The translations under genes and the position numbers were made by a program. Shown piece after piece: positions 22,866-32,393 of a DNA stretch of 64,000 nt (positions within the stretch are counted from its first letter, which is position 1; every line of letters begins with the position of its first letter). Location of the stretch: NCBI GenBank assembly GCA_017139535.1, contig WOUO01000005.1, positions 682,001 to 746,000 on the forward strand. The letters run 5' to 3'. The notes under the pieces were generated by a model, which saw only the letters and a program-made list of their open reading frames with translations, made no database searches and was not told where the DNA came from. This DNA comes from Trichocladium uniseriatum. Taxonomy: Eukaryota; Ascomycota; Sordariomycetes; Sordariales; Chaetomiaceae.

Positions 22866-25805
22866 TCACCCCCTTCCTCCTTTCACATTCCGATAAAAAC
22901 CCCCCATATCCAGCATAACCACCAACTGCTGAACCCCACCAAACCCCTCCCCTCCCCCGTTACCCGTCTTTTCTCCCAACCCCCTACAAACCGTAACAAA
23001 CACCTCCACCTTCCTCCGGAACACTGCATACAACACCTCTGCCGACTCCAATCCCTCCACCCCCTCACCCCCCAACTGGGACCGTAACCTCAACCGCTTC
23101 ACAAACCTCAGTACTACCGCAAACACCTCCTCCAGCAGCGCCAGCACAGGCGCCTGCCGCTTCCGCAGCAGCAGCACGCCCATGACCTCGTCGAGCACCA
23201 TCTCCTGCCGCTCGCGCAGCGCGTCGGGGCTGCAACACACCTTGCTCGCTCGACCACCACTAACACCGCCACCATCCAGACCCTCCGCCGCAGTCTCCTT
23301 CTCATTCTCAGCCTCAACATCAGCCTGCACCCCATCCAACCAACTCTCAAACCCCCTCCAAGGCGCCGCAACCCCGACATCAAAAAAATACGACGCAACC
23401 TGCCGAATAAAATGCCTTGCCTCGTAGCGGAAGCGGCGCGAGGCATTACTCTCTTCTTCTCCACCCTCCCATTTCTCAAACCCACGACTGTCCAGAAACA
23501 GCTCGTTGGCCACAAACAGCATGCGCAAGACCCGCAGCAGCAGCTTAAAGACGCGGTCATATTTCCGCAGGACCGTCGGCGCCAGGACGGGGCGGAGGGG
23601 CGCGGGCGGCCTGTACGACAGGCGCAGGAAGTCGAGGGCCTCGAGCGAGTCCGGGTCCATGCAGCGGTCGATTTCTTCCGGGCTGAGGTCGCGCACGGCG
23701 AAGCTTAGTTCGCCGGGCAGGGTGGATTTGGTACCGCGGGTGGCTGGAGATGATGGGTTCGGATGGAGTGGGGAGTCGTAGCAGTCGGCGAGGACGCCCA
23801 TGAGGGCGAGGCGGAGTTCTGAGCTTGCTGGTGGCCAGGTCTGTCGGCCGCCTAGGCGGAGGCCCATGGTGCCGCCGAGGAGAGCGACGCCGCTTTTGCG
23901 TTCGGCGGTCTCGAGGTTTGGGTCGAAGAGGGCGTGGGAGAGGCGGCTACAGAGGAGGCCGTTGCCGAGGAGGAAGTACTGCTTGAGGAGGTCGATGTGG
24001 GTTCGGAGCTGGTGGGAGTTGAAGAGGAGTTTCATGCATTCTTGGTTGATCAGACTCGACTGGGCTTCAATGACTGGGCTAAAAGATAATAGGGGTATGA
24101 GAGCCCAGTGTGGGGAGAGATTGGTTGAGTCGAGGGTGACATGTGCTGTTTGGTATAATTGCTCTCGCAGGATCACAGCGAGTTCGTCCTGGGGCACACG
24201 GTTATCTAGTGGTTGGTCGAGTTGGCGCATCGAAGCCAGGATATCTGCTTCCACCTGGGCTTCGCTTCTCCCAAAGCACGCGAGTTCGACGGCGTCGGTC
24301 TTTGGATCGTCACAACTTCGGGACATGGTCCCCTGTTGTGTTTCCGGCTGGATGCCCTGTATGGCACTGGATACTGCGTTCCGGTACTGGTTGACCCTTT
24401 GTTCTAGCTTGGATATGGAGCCCCAGTCAAACTCCCATTCCAGGCTCGGCGGCATCGTCACGGAGAAGATGTCCGGCCTGGAGAGCGGGTGTTCTGGGTG
24501 ATGCTCGCGTATGAACCGGAGGTTCCGCCCCGTCTCAAAGATAGTTTGGGCCATATCCTCGGGGATAAAGGTCGGCATTCTGTTTTCGTCAAGAAAATAG
24601 TCGGGCTCTTCGAGCTCGAACCCTTGATCGTCAATCCACATTTTGTCGGCGACCTTGACAAATCCCTTCGCCGGTCCCTGTTTGGACATGGGGATTCCAT
24701 CTTCGAGCTTGAGACCGACCCATTCTTCGATAGAGTCGGTCAACGGCTTGGAAAGGATGCGCAACACCTCTCGTGTCACTGCTCTTAGGAGTCGGTCGCG
24801 GTACTCGCAAGCTTGGGTCTCCTGAAAGAGGCACGACAGAAGTCCTTCGTCAGATTTCTGCTGGGCGAGCTTCTTGACGAGACGCTTGAAGTACAACAGG
24901 GCCGACTGGACAGGTTGGACAACATATTGCAGTTGGAGAATGGACCTCACGTCGCGGCTGCGGGCACTGAGCTCGGAACGAACAACTTGCACAAGGCGGT
25001 CGACAACGCCGGCCAGGGCGACCCTCGTGGGTGTAGAGGCGGTAGAATAGGTGGCGTCGGCAAATGTTTGGAGATGCCGAGCCGCATTCCCGCAGTCGAG
25101 GCAAAGACGGTCGACGGCCTTGACCGCACCCAACGACAGGCCGGAAATCCGGAGGTAAGGGGCCGTCTTGACGAACGAATTCTTCTCTGTGTCCCATGAA
25201 AAGAGGATGGAGCTCCTTCCCAGGGCGAGGGACAGCAAGCTTGCGCAATAGGATGCGGCGTCCAAGAGGTCAGGGACTCTGTCGCCCGGTGGTTGTTTGG
25301 CTGCCAGCAGGGCATCGAACGCGTCAGGCCCAACCTCGGTGATGAAGAGCGATGACCGAGACACTTGCTCGGCTTGCTTATCTTGATCAAAGCTCTCCCA
25401 AGTTTTGTACTCGGAAAGCTTGCCAGAGCCATCGTCATGTCTTGGGGCGAACCAAAAGTCATCATCGTCGCCGTCCAAAGAGGGTTCGGGTTCAGGTGCA
25501 ACCTCATGCGCAGGCTCAGGCTCGGCTTCGAAGTCGTCAACTCTGGGCTGGGGTTGTAGAATGGCTTCTGGGCCGACCAGCTCCTTCAATAGGGAAGGCA
25601 ACTTAAAAAAGCCATGACCTTCATCGTCGACTCCCCTGGGAGGACTCCGTGGAGCTTCATTTGGTTTTAGGCCACTAAAATCCGACTCATTGAAGGTGAA
25701 TAGGGGATTTTGCCTGTTTATGTCGCCAATGGTCTGGTCAAGCCATGTAGAAGACCGCCAGAAGTCGGGGACCGCAAAAAGATCGGAAGGGTCGTCATTT
25801 TCCAT
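22866..25805 (-). CDS. Gamma-tubulin complex component (GCP5/GCP6-like, Spc97/Spc98 family)
   Basis: Predicted subunit of the microtubule-nucleating gamma-tubulin complex at the spindle pole body. It is a single exon. I start it at MENDDPSDLFAVPDFWRSS (979 aa); an ATG 39 codons further up exists, but that sequence overlaps the short divergent promoter and is unlike family N-termini. The GRIP1-like region is about residues 160-520 (LLSLALGRSSILFSWD, FIREHHPEHPL, SISKLEQRVNQYRNAVSS). The GRIP2-like region is about 680-960 (LLRVLRMLFVANELFL, FRYEARHFIRQVASYFFDVG). The long acidic insertion near residues 80-140 and low overall conservation favour GCP5/6 (Alp16-like) over GCP2/3, though the subtype is uncertain. 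It is divergent with EAF7. Confidence 0.78.
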   Translation of the reverse strand: MENDDPSDLFAVPDFWRSSTWLDQTIGDINRQNPLFTFNESDFSGLKPNEAPRSPPRGVDDEGHGFFKLPSLLKELVGPEAILQPQPRVDDFEAEPEPAHEVAPEPEPSLDGDDDDFWFAPRHDDGSGKLSEYKTWESFDQDKQAEQVSRSSLFITEVGPDAFDALLAAKQPPGDRVPDLLDAASYCASLLSLALGRSSILFSWDTEKNSFVKTAPYLRISGLSLGAVKAVDRLCLDCGNAARHLQTFADATYSTASTPTRVALAGVVDRLVQVVRSELSARSRDVRSILQLQYVVQPVQSALLYFKRLVKKLAQQKSDEGLLSCLFQETQACEYRDRLLRAVTREVLRILSKPLTDSIEEWVGLKLEDGIPMSKQGPAKGFVKVADKMWIDDQGFELEEPDYFLDENRMPTFIPEDMAQTIFETGRNLRFIREHHPEHPLSRPDIFSVTMPPSLEWEFDWGSISKLEQRVNQYRNAVSSAIQGIQPETQQGTMSRSCDDPKTDAVELACFGRSEAQVEADILASMRQLDQPLDNRVPQDELAVILREQLYQTAHVTLDSTNLSPHWALIPLLSFSPVIEAQSSLINQECMKLLFNSHQLRTHIDLLKQYFLLGNGLLCSRLSHALFDPNLETAERKSGVALLGGTMGLRLGGRQTWPPASSELRLALMGVLADCYDSPLHPNPSSPATRGTKSTLPGELSFAVRDLSPEEIDRCMDPDSLEALDFLRLSYRPPAPLRPVLAPTVLRKYDRVFKLLLRVLRMLFVANELFLDSRGFEKWEGGEEESNASRRFRYEARHFIRQVASYFFDVGVAAPWRGFESWLDGVQADVEAENEKETAAEGLDGGGVSGGRASKVCCSPDALRERQEMVLDEVMGVLLLRKRQAPVLALLEEVFAVVLRFVKRLRLRSQLGGEGVEGLESAEVLYAVFRRKVEVFVTVCRGLGEKTGNGGGEGFGGVQQLVVMLDMGGFYRNVKGGRG

Positions 25806-26155
25806 GGCCAAGATGTAAAGAGTGTTGTTCATAACTTCGATTGGTTGTGGGAAGTGGAACGCGCTTGAATAATGAGCATCGCGTCGTCGACGTTGGCCAC
25901 AGATGACCCTAACCCTGTCCATGAATTTGCGAGCTGAGGCACGTTGCCTGCCGGGAAACCACCAAGGTGCGCGCGCGCTGGAGCTTCCTTTCTCAGCCCT
26001 TCAGTTCTCAACTCGCAACCTTCAACAATCCACGGCACGAATTGTGGTCCCAACAAGCACGGCGCAACCTGGCTCCGTGTCTTCTGCGCTCCGACTTTAA
26101 TTCCTCAATACTCAAAGATTTGTCCGGTTTCAAACAACAAACCTGCGCCCGCGCC
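25806..26155. promoter_or_regulatory. Divergent promoter of GCP gene and EAF7 with telobox-like motif
   Basis: 350 bp between the two chosen start codons. ACCCTAACCCT at 25906-25916 matches almost two telomeric repeats, the form of a telobox bound by Tbf1/TRF-type Myb proteins. The same 11-mer recurs at 31285. Regulatory use is inferred. Confidence 0.45.
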
Positions 26156-27078
26156 ATGGCACCAAAGAAGAAGGGTGGCCGGGCGAGCACCCAGGGCGCC
26201 ACGCCAGCTCGGGACGACGATGCGATGGATGTCGACACCCCGGCTCGGACGCCGGTCACACCTGCGCCGCCCCCACCAAAACCAGTTACGGATCCGTGGA
26301 CGGATGATCAGATTGCGTCGCTCTTCAAGGGGGTGATCAGGTGGAAGCCAGCGGGTAGGCAGCGTGCCGCCACACACCTACCCACAGCGCCTTGCCGCTA
26401 ACCACCTCCCCAGGCATGCACAAGCACTTTCGGGTTCTGGCAATCAGTGAGCACCTGCGAAATCACGGCTTCGACCCTGATGCGCTACCGCACACGCGCA
26501 TACCTGGCATCTGGGCCAAGCTGAGCGAGTACTACAACCTCGAGGCCATCGACGAGCGCGAGAACAACATGGACCCCCCGGAAGAGGAGGGCCAGCCACG
26601 CCGCTACCACGACTTTGACCTGCCCTGGGACGAATACGGCGAGATGATTCTGGAGAGGGCGGCGGCCGATTCTAGCGAGGCGCCGAGCAGCCCACCGCAA
26701 TGGGACCCGGATGCGCCCGTTAGTGACACCAAGAAGCGGAAACGGGGGCCTTCCGAGTCGAATGCGAAAGGCCGTGGGAGTACGGTCGAGGATACAGAGG
26801 ACGAGACACCGGCCGTGAGTCCCACCAGGAAACCGGGTAAAGGTGGAAGGAACGCAAAGCGCACTGCTAGCAAAGGGCGGAAGGTGAAGGAAGAGTCTTC
26901 GTCGTCTGAGGAAGAGAGTGCTGAAGAAGAGGAATCGGGGGATGAAGACGAGGAGGACGAGGAAGAGGAGACGGGCACGCCAGCCTCTGCGAAGGGCGGC
27001 AGGGGCGGCGCAAGAGGCCGTGGTTCGGCTAGGGGGAGGGGAAGGGGTAGAGGCCGAGGCCGCGGACGAGGGAGCTGA
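26156..27078 (+). CDS. EAF7: NuA4 histone acetyltransferase subunit Eaf7 (MRGBP-like)
   Basis: Non-catalytic subunit of the NuA4 acetyltransferase, acting in chromatin. Two exons, 26156-26354 and 26414-27078, give 287 aa. The conserved Eaf7/CT20 domain is about residues 45-170: WTDDQIASLFKGVIRWKPAG runs across the intron into MHKHFRVLAISEHLRNHGF, then HTRIPGIWAKLSEYYNLEAID and FDLPWDEYGEMILER. After it come KKRKR-type basic residues, a long Glu/Ser acidic run, and an Arg-Gly-rich tail made of GRGRGRG repeats. The RG tail may bind nucleic acid. The first residues, MAPKKKGGRAS, are also basic. The domain match is strong. Confidence 0.93.
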
Positions 27079-27415
27079 TCGCATAAGGATTAGAGGCTGG
27101 TTGTATGTTGGTCGCATACCAAGCAGTTCAGCATGTCGCGTTGGTCCTGTTATGTATGGCACCAAGTCAGGTTTGATTTAACGAATACCCATAGATGAGA
27201 GCGCATACGAAAAACATTGGTTGCAAATTATCTCTATCCGTGCTCATTGGTGTCGGATATGGTCCTCGGTGGCCCAGTTGCGCTGCTTAACTCCCCCACT
27301 AAAGTGACCCCGCAATCGCGGGTGCCCTGACGCGCCTGAATTTGGAGTTTATCACTGCAGAACTTCCCTCTTAACACGGCATTGTTGACAAACCCCTAAA
27401 CAACCGACCGCCAAA
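27079..27415. promoter_or_regulatory. Spacer between EAF7 and ASK1
   Basis: Both flanking genes read to the right, so this holds the EAF7 3' UTR and ASK1 promoter. No gene or clear element is seen. Confidence 0.4.
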
Positions 27416-29008
27416 ATGTCTCGCCCCGGTCCCTCCGCGCCAAGGAACCTCACGCTCACCGAAGAGCTCGAGAAGCTTGAGCAGTCCATCACTCTTACTC
27501 TTCAAGGTTCGAGCTTGAATACCAACGCAACCTGACCAAGCCGGAGTGCTAACAGCCCGAACCAGAGATCGACCACAACTTTAGCAGAGCCCATCGCATT
27601 GTCACAACAAGCATTTTGCCCCTTGTTGAGCAGTATGGCGAGCATTCGCGCTCTGTGTGGGACGCCACAAAGGTCCGGTTTTCTCTCTGGCCCTCTCCGC
27701 CCAACCGCGCCCTAGACTAACATGACACCGCACCCAGTTCTGGAAGCAATTCTTCGAGGCCTCGGCCAATGTTTCGCTCTCGGGATACGAAGAACTGGCA
27801 GGCGGCGAGGATAGCACAGCGATAACCGCCGAGGAGGAGACAACAGTACACGACGAGACGACCGCCCAGTACACGCCGCGGCCCCGCAGCGCCGGCAACC
27901 ACGATACCACCCTCCCCGCGGACGAGTCCTCCGCCATGTACCACCGACCCAGCAACCAGCAAGAAGAATCGGTCCTCAGCGACAAGGACGGCGACCTCAC
28001 GGGTAGCACCCCCCGTCCGCCCGCAACAAAGACCCTGCCCCTCCGCCAGCAACTCGCCGACCTGTCCTCCCCCTACGAGGCCCTACGACGCGAGTACAAC
28101 AACAAAAGCGGCGCCGGCCGCAGCACACCAGGACAGCAGCCGAAGCAGGAGGACGACGACGAAGAGGACGACACCGAACTTCTCTTCCAACAGCACACGG
28201 CCCGCCTCCCAGACATGTCCATGGGCCCCCGGGCGTCGCTCGACCAGAGCGAGCTACCACACGACTCGGACGACGACGACAGTGTCTTTGGCGGCGGCGG
28301 AAAGGGCAAGCACAAAGACCCACTACTACATCGCATGCTCGACAAGAACTACCGCGTCATGGCCACGCCACACAAGGGCGCCGGTCCCACGGGGGTGTCG
28401 CCCATCAAGTGGAAGGTCGAGAAGGTCGCGACGCCGGCTGGGAAGGGCAAGGAAAAACAGCAGCGGCCCATCTGGGAGGACTCGCCCACGTCGAGCCCCG
28501 AGATGGCAGTGCCGCAGCTGCGGAGCGCGGCGTTTATGTCGCCTGCGCGTGCTGCGTATAGGGGGAAGGGAGCCACGGCGGCGGCAGCGGCTGCGGCGGG
28601 ACCGAGGACGCCAGGGGTGAGCGTGCAGACGCCGGCGACGGGGAGGAAGACGAAGGATGTTTTTGGCGGTGGTGGTGGGAAGGAGAAGGAGCAGCAAGTA
28701 CCCTCGAGCAGATATGCCGACGAGATTGGGTGGGACAGCGATAGTGATGATGGGTTTGGCGGGATGAGCCCGCCCAAGACGATTCAGTTTGCGCTGCCGC
28801 CGTCTAAGTTGCTGCAGACACCAGGTATGTTCTTTTCTTGCGGATTTTGCTATGAATGTGGCGAGACTGACACAAACCAGCACGCGAGGCGAGCAAGCGC
28901 ATCGTCGACAACATTCTCCTGACTGCGGGTGCCGATTCGGATGAGTTAGAAGAGTATAGCCCGACGGTTGTCAAGATGAATCACAATATCCTCGACGACA
29001 CGTTTTGA
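27416..29008 (+). CDS. ASK1: DASH/Dam1 complex subunit Ask1
   Basis: Subunit of the ring-forming DASH complex that couples kinetochores to spindle microtubules. Four exons (27416-27506, 27566-27672, 27738-28824, 28881-29008) join in frame to 470 aa. The diagnostic Ask1 N-terminus is complete: NLTLTEELEKLEQSITLTLQ, then EIDHNFSRAHRIVTTSILPL, then FWKQFFEASANVSLSGYEE. The rest is low-complexity and acidic with many SP/TP sites (SPIKWK, TSSPE, MSPPK), fitting Cdk phosphorylation, and ends in KMNHNILDDTF. The first two introns have unusual donors (GTTCGA and GTCCGG), placed by phase and by the conserved protein. It is longer than yeast Ask1 (292 aa), as in other filamentous ascomycetes. Confidence 0.93.
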
Positions 29009-29455
29009 GGGCGGGAAATAGAGAAATGAAGAATTATGATTGATGAGTATACTATGCGCGCACTCGCAAGTGAACAGTACTGTCCTCCGACAAGGTATGC
29101 CTCTAACCAACCCCTTTTCACTCCTGCCCCTATCGCACCACTCCTGGCATCCTTTCCCAGAGAATCGACCACCATCGCCCCCATCAACCATCACCCCTTT
29201 TGCTTCCCCTATCCATATATATCATCCCCCCGGCGCCGTCCTCCCCCTTTCCATATGGGGACCGCGCCCCCTTGACGAGGCCATGCCGGCGGTTGATTCC
29301 TCGCCACACCCGCGCCTCCCTAAATAAAGGGAGTGCGGCGCGGCGCTTCAGCGGTGACGGCGGCGACGCCGGTGGTCATGTTTTCCAACCGGTGCAGTGT
29401 TCCCACACCCTTCACTTTTCACCACCCCAAACTTGAGAGCGGTCTGCTAGTTGAT
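29009..29455. other. Convergent spacer ASK1 / small gene
   Basis: C-rich sequence between two converging genes, with CCCC-rich patches near 29220-29260. No gene is seen. Confidence 0.4.
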
Positions 29456-29762
29456 CTAGATACCGATGCGAATCTGGTTGCGTAGGATCTCCTTCTTCTT
29501 TTGCATTTCCTCTTTTTCCTTGTTGCTCGACGAGGAAGAGGATGGGGCTGAGGGCGGAGAGGAAGGGCGGTGGTGGATGCGGTCCTTGAGCTGGGTGATG
29601 GTGCTGGCGAAGGACGAGGTGGTTTTCGTGGAGGCGGCGTCGGTGTTGCGCATGGTTACGGGTTGCTGCTGCTGCTGGGTGGTCTCTGGGGGTTGCGTGT
29701 TAGTTTGGCGGTGTGGTCAATGATAAGGGGTAACGGGGTGGGCGCTAACGTTGAGAAGACAT
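29456..29762 (-). CDS. Small hydrophilic protein, 80 aa, unknown function
   Basis: I do not recognise the family. Exon 1 is 29750-29762 (ATG TCT TCT CAA C) and exon 2 is 29456-29685, split by a 64-nt intron and joined in frame. The protein starts MSSQQTTQQQQQPVTMRNTD, has a middle segment SSFASTITQLKDRIHHRP, a Ser/Pro linker, then a charged helical end KEEMQKKKEILRNQIRIGI. It has no membrane span or signal peptide. About 310 nt upstream is a good TATA box on the same strand. Between the two lies a 15-bp minisatellite that would sit in the 5' leader. TATA boxes in such fungi often mark inducible or highly expressed genes. The gene model is plausible but unproven; translation could also start at the internal Met. 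Confidence 0.55.
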
Positions 29763-29872
29763 TGTGATGTGTGGGTTGGTGTTGTTGATGATGGTGTTGG
29801 TGTTGATGTTGGAGAGGGTCAACAGGTCGAGAGTGCGACTGAACTGGTGGCTTTAAACTCAAAGTGATGACT

Positions 29873-30007
29873 GGATGTGAAGCTGTTGGATGTGAAGCTG
29901 TTGGATGTGAAGCTGTTGGATGTGAAGCTGTTGGATGTGAAGCTGTTGGATGTGAAGCTGTTGGATGTGAAGCTGTTGGATGTGAAGCTGTTGGATGTGA
30001 AGCTGCT
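29873..30007. repeat. 15-bp minisatellite, nine tandem copies
   Basis: The unit GGATGTGAAGCTGTT is repeated nine times with only the last copy changed (GCTGCT). On the minus strand the unit is AACAGCTTCACATCC and contains no ATG. It lies between the TATA box and the start codon of the small gene, so it would be transcribed as leader. The near-identity of copies implies recent expansion or conversion. Confidence 0.95.
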
Positions 30008-30072
30008 GTATTGCCTAGCTTCTCTGGCCGTCTGTATGAGATTGAGAGTACCGTGAGGCACGCCGTCGTCTC

Positions 30073-30079
30073 TTATATA
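30073..30079 (-). promoter_or_regulatory. TATA box of the small minus-strand gene
   Basis: TATATAA, in the context GTATATAAGAGACG read on the minus strand. It is the clearest TATA element noticed in the window and is placed suitably for a leader of about 280 nt. Confidence 0.5.
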
Positions 30080-32393
30080 CATAAAAAGGCATGATGGCTT
30101 CTGTAATGATGCTCAACCTGCTCCATGGCCTTGACCCCAGCCTGCTTCGCAACAAGCTTCGTAACACTGCCTCACAATCCTGGAATAGGTTTGTGAATTT
30201 CGGCGAGGTTGCGTGCGTGAATGCACGCCGACATGTCAAATTTTTTGTCGGCATGAGTCACTTGGCCCAATGTCTAAAAAGTCGTGGATGCTCAGAAGAG
30301 GTGGACGGCATGGCCCTAGACCGAATCCGTGATGTTGACAGGACCTAGTGGGGGAAGGATGGCAAAGCCTACGTCAGGCTTGCTGCCAGCTTCAATCAAC
30401 TTGCGCGGGTCCCTCCACTGACAACTAGAGCCGCATGTGTAAGTGCGTAATCACATCCTATCAAGTGCTAACCTGCTATGCTTGATCGAGGCGCGGAGGG
30501 GCTGTAGCACATTTGCGATGGGTATGAACATGGAGAATGTTGTCAGATGGCATCGTCACAGAAGCACGACATCAGAGTCATCCGTAAGACGGTGATATGG
30601 ACATCCCGAACCTATGGCTGTGAGCTGGGAGTCAACCAAAAGCCGCAGCCGCCTCGAAGTTGTTGGTGACGCCCGCAGAGTCGAGAACTCTCGCCGAATG
30701 CTCGAGGCGAAGTCTCAATTTGTTACACAAGACCGGATGACGCTCTAAAGCGTGCCTTGGCGTCGGTGTTTGCGCCTGAGTCACCCGGGCCATCTTGCCC
30801 TCTCTCTGCGGAGCGGTTGCGGGTCGTCGCCAGATGTGGTGGTGATGCTTATTGGGTGCGGCCGAGGATCAAAGGCCGGCGGGCTGACGTTGCAATGGAA
30901 TCAGGTCTCACCCGCCAAGATCTCGAAAACACTTCCTCTTCTGTCCATAACTTCCATGGTTTGGCCCGTGACGTGCGGGAAGACGCGGCGCCTTGGCGCC
31001 TAGCATCCAAGGTGAGGGGAAGTCGAACTTCGAGTTCGATTTTGGAAAGTCGATGAGACGCCGACTCGTACTCGGGTTAGTTACGATTTGATTGGACGGA
31101 TGAGTTGTGTGCTTGGTTGCGATTTTCCGGCGAATTGGATGTTGCTCTAGACCTGCTTCTGGCTTTCCATCTGATTTGTTCCAACGCGCATCTGTTCACC
31201 TCATGTTGTGCATCGCCGGCCCGACGGAATTTAACGTTTGTCATGCATCTGCGATTCTGTTGAATCAATCACAGCACTGCTTGACCCTAACCCTGCAGCA
31301 TCTGAGACTTGTGTGTACGGAATACGCGTATTCCACTTGCCGGGAAATGATGGCAGCGAGTTGAGGACCCAATTGGGAGCGATCTTGCAAGTATGTGACG
31401 GAGTACGGTCGATCTCGAAGAGATGGTCTGTGTGACCCGAGATCAGTACAACTCCGTGGCCAAGGGAACCGCTCAGGTGATGTTGATGTGCTCCTTGCTC
31501 TTCCGGCCAATCGAAGGCCATCACCGTGTTGATTCGGGAAACAGCCGCTGGTATTGTTCGACACAGACCTCACAATGGAGCCACCCGGTGTTTTGGTCAG
31601 TCCAGAAGTTTTCCGGGCCTGGGCAGAATCGAGTCAATCCATGTCTTAGCTCGAGCACCCTTCCCTGTCAAACCCCTGAGCAAAAAGGGCCAAGCATTGG
31701 CGCCACCTCTTATCGATTGGAGATTGGCGGGAACTGGTTCGGACAAACGATAAAAAAAACCGAATTGGAAAGGGGCAGACAAAGACAGCCTCAGTCTCAA
31801 CAAAGGTGATTGGAAGCTGGCCAGGGCTGTTGCACCGTTTGACATCAAGATGGAAAAGCTGCAGCTGCAACGGCGCACTGGTTATCGGTTATTTTGTGGT
31901 TGATAATCGATCTTCCAGTTGCGGAGACTAGGTCGTTTTCGTACAAGCCGCCCTGGGAGTGGGCAATTTCAATTTAACCTTTCTTCGGGGACCTTAGCGG
32001 TGCTGTTGTACCGATACATTGGACGTATCTCGATTGCTGCTCAATGACAGGCGTGAACCGCGTGCTCTTTGTTAGACAGTGGGTACCCTATCTTGATCAG
32101 TACCTGTTCGCGTTGGACAACCGGTCGTCCCACGATACCCTTGACAGGGATAAAAGTTTCCAATCCTACCATCCCGCGTTGACGAGCTTCACCTTCTCTG
32201 TCGGCTTCCCGGGTTAACTCCGCCGCCCGTCATTTCCCTTTTCTACCTCCTCCCCACCCGCCCAACTTGTTCTTGGGTGTTGTGTGTCTGGCCCGCGCAG
32301 TCCTTTCCGGAGCATTCCACCCACCTCACCTCCCCGCCCTCGCTCTCCAGTTCCTGGCGACAGTTTGGTGACGGTTTGCTCGGACTCAACACA
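30080..32393. other. 2.3 kb intergenic region upstream of ERG5
   Basis: Only short unrelated ORFs occur. A second telobox-like ACCCTAACCCT lies at 31285-31295. The last 180 bases before the ERG5 start are very pyrimidine-rich, typical of a fungal promoter and leader. No RNA gene was recognised. Confidence 0.45.

Noticed and set aside
25806..25922. Upstream ATG adding 39 residues to the gamma-tubulin complex protein
   Set aside because: The extra sequence is basic and unlike family N-termini, and it overlaps a telobox-like element in a short divergent promoter.
29819..30082. Protein made of SFTSN pentapeptide repeats
   Set aside because: Its ATG overlaps the TATA box, so it could not be in an mRNA driven by that box. 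The repeats are better explained as leader DNA.
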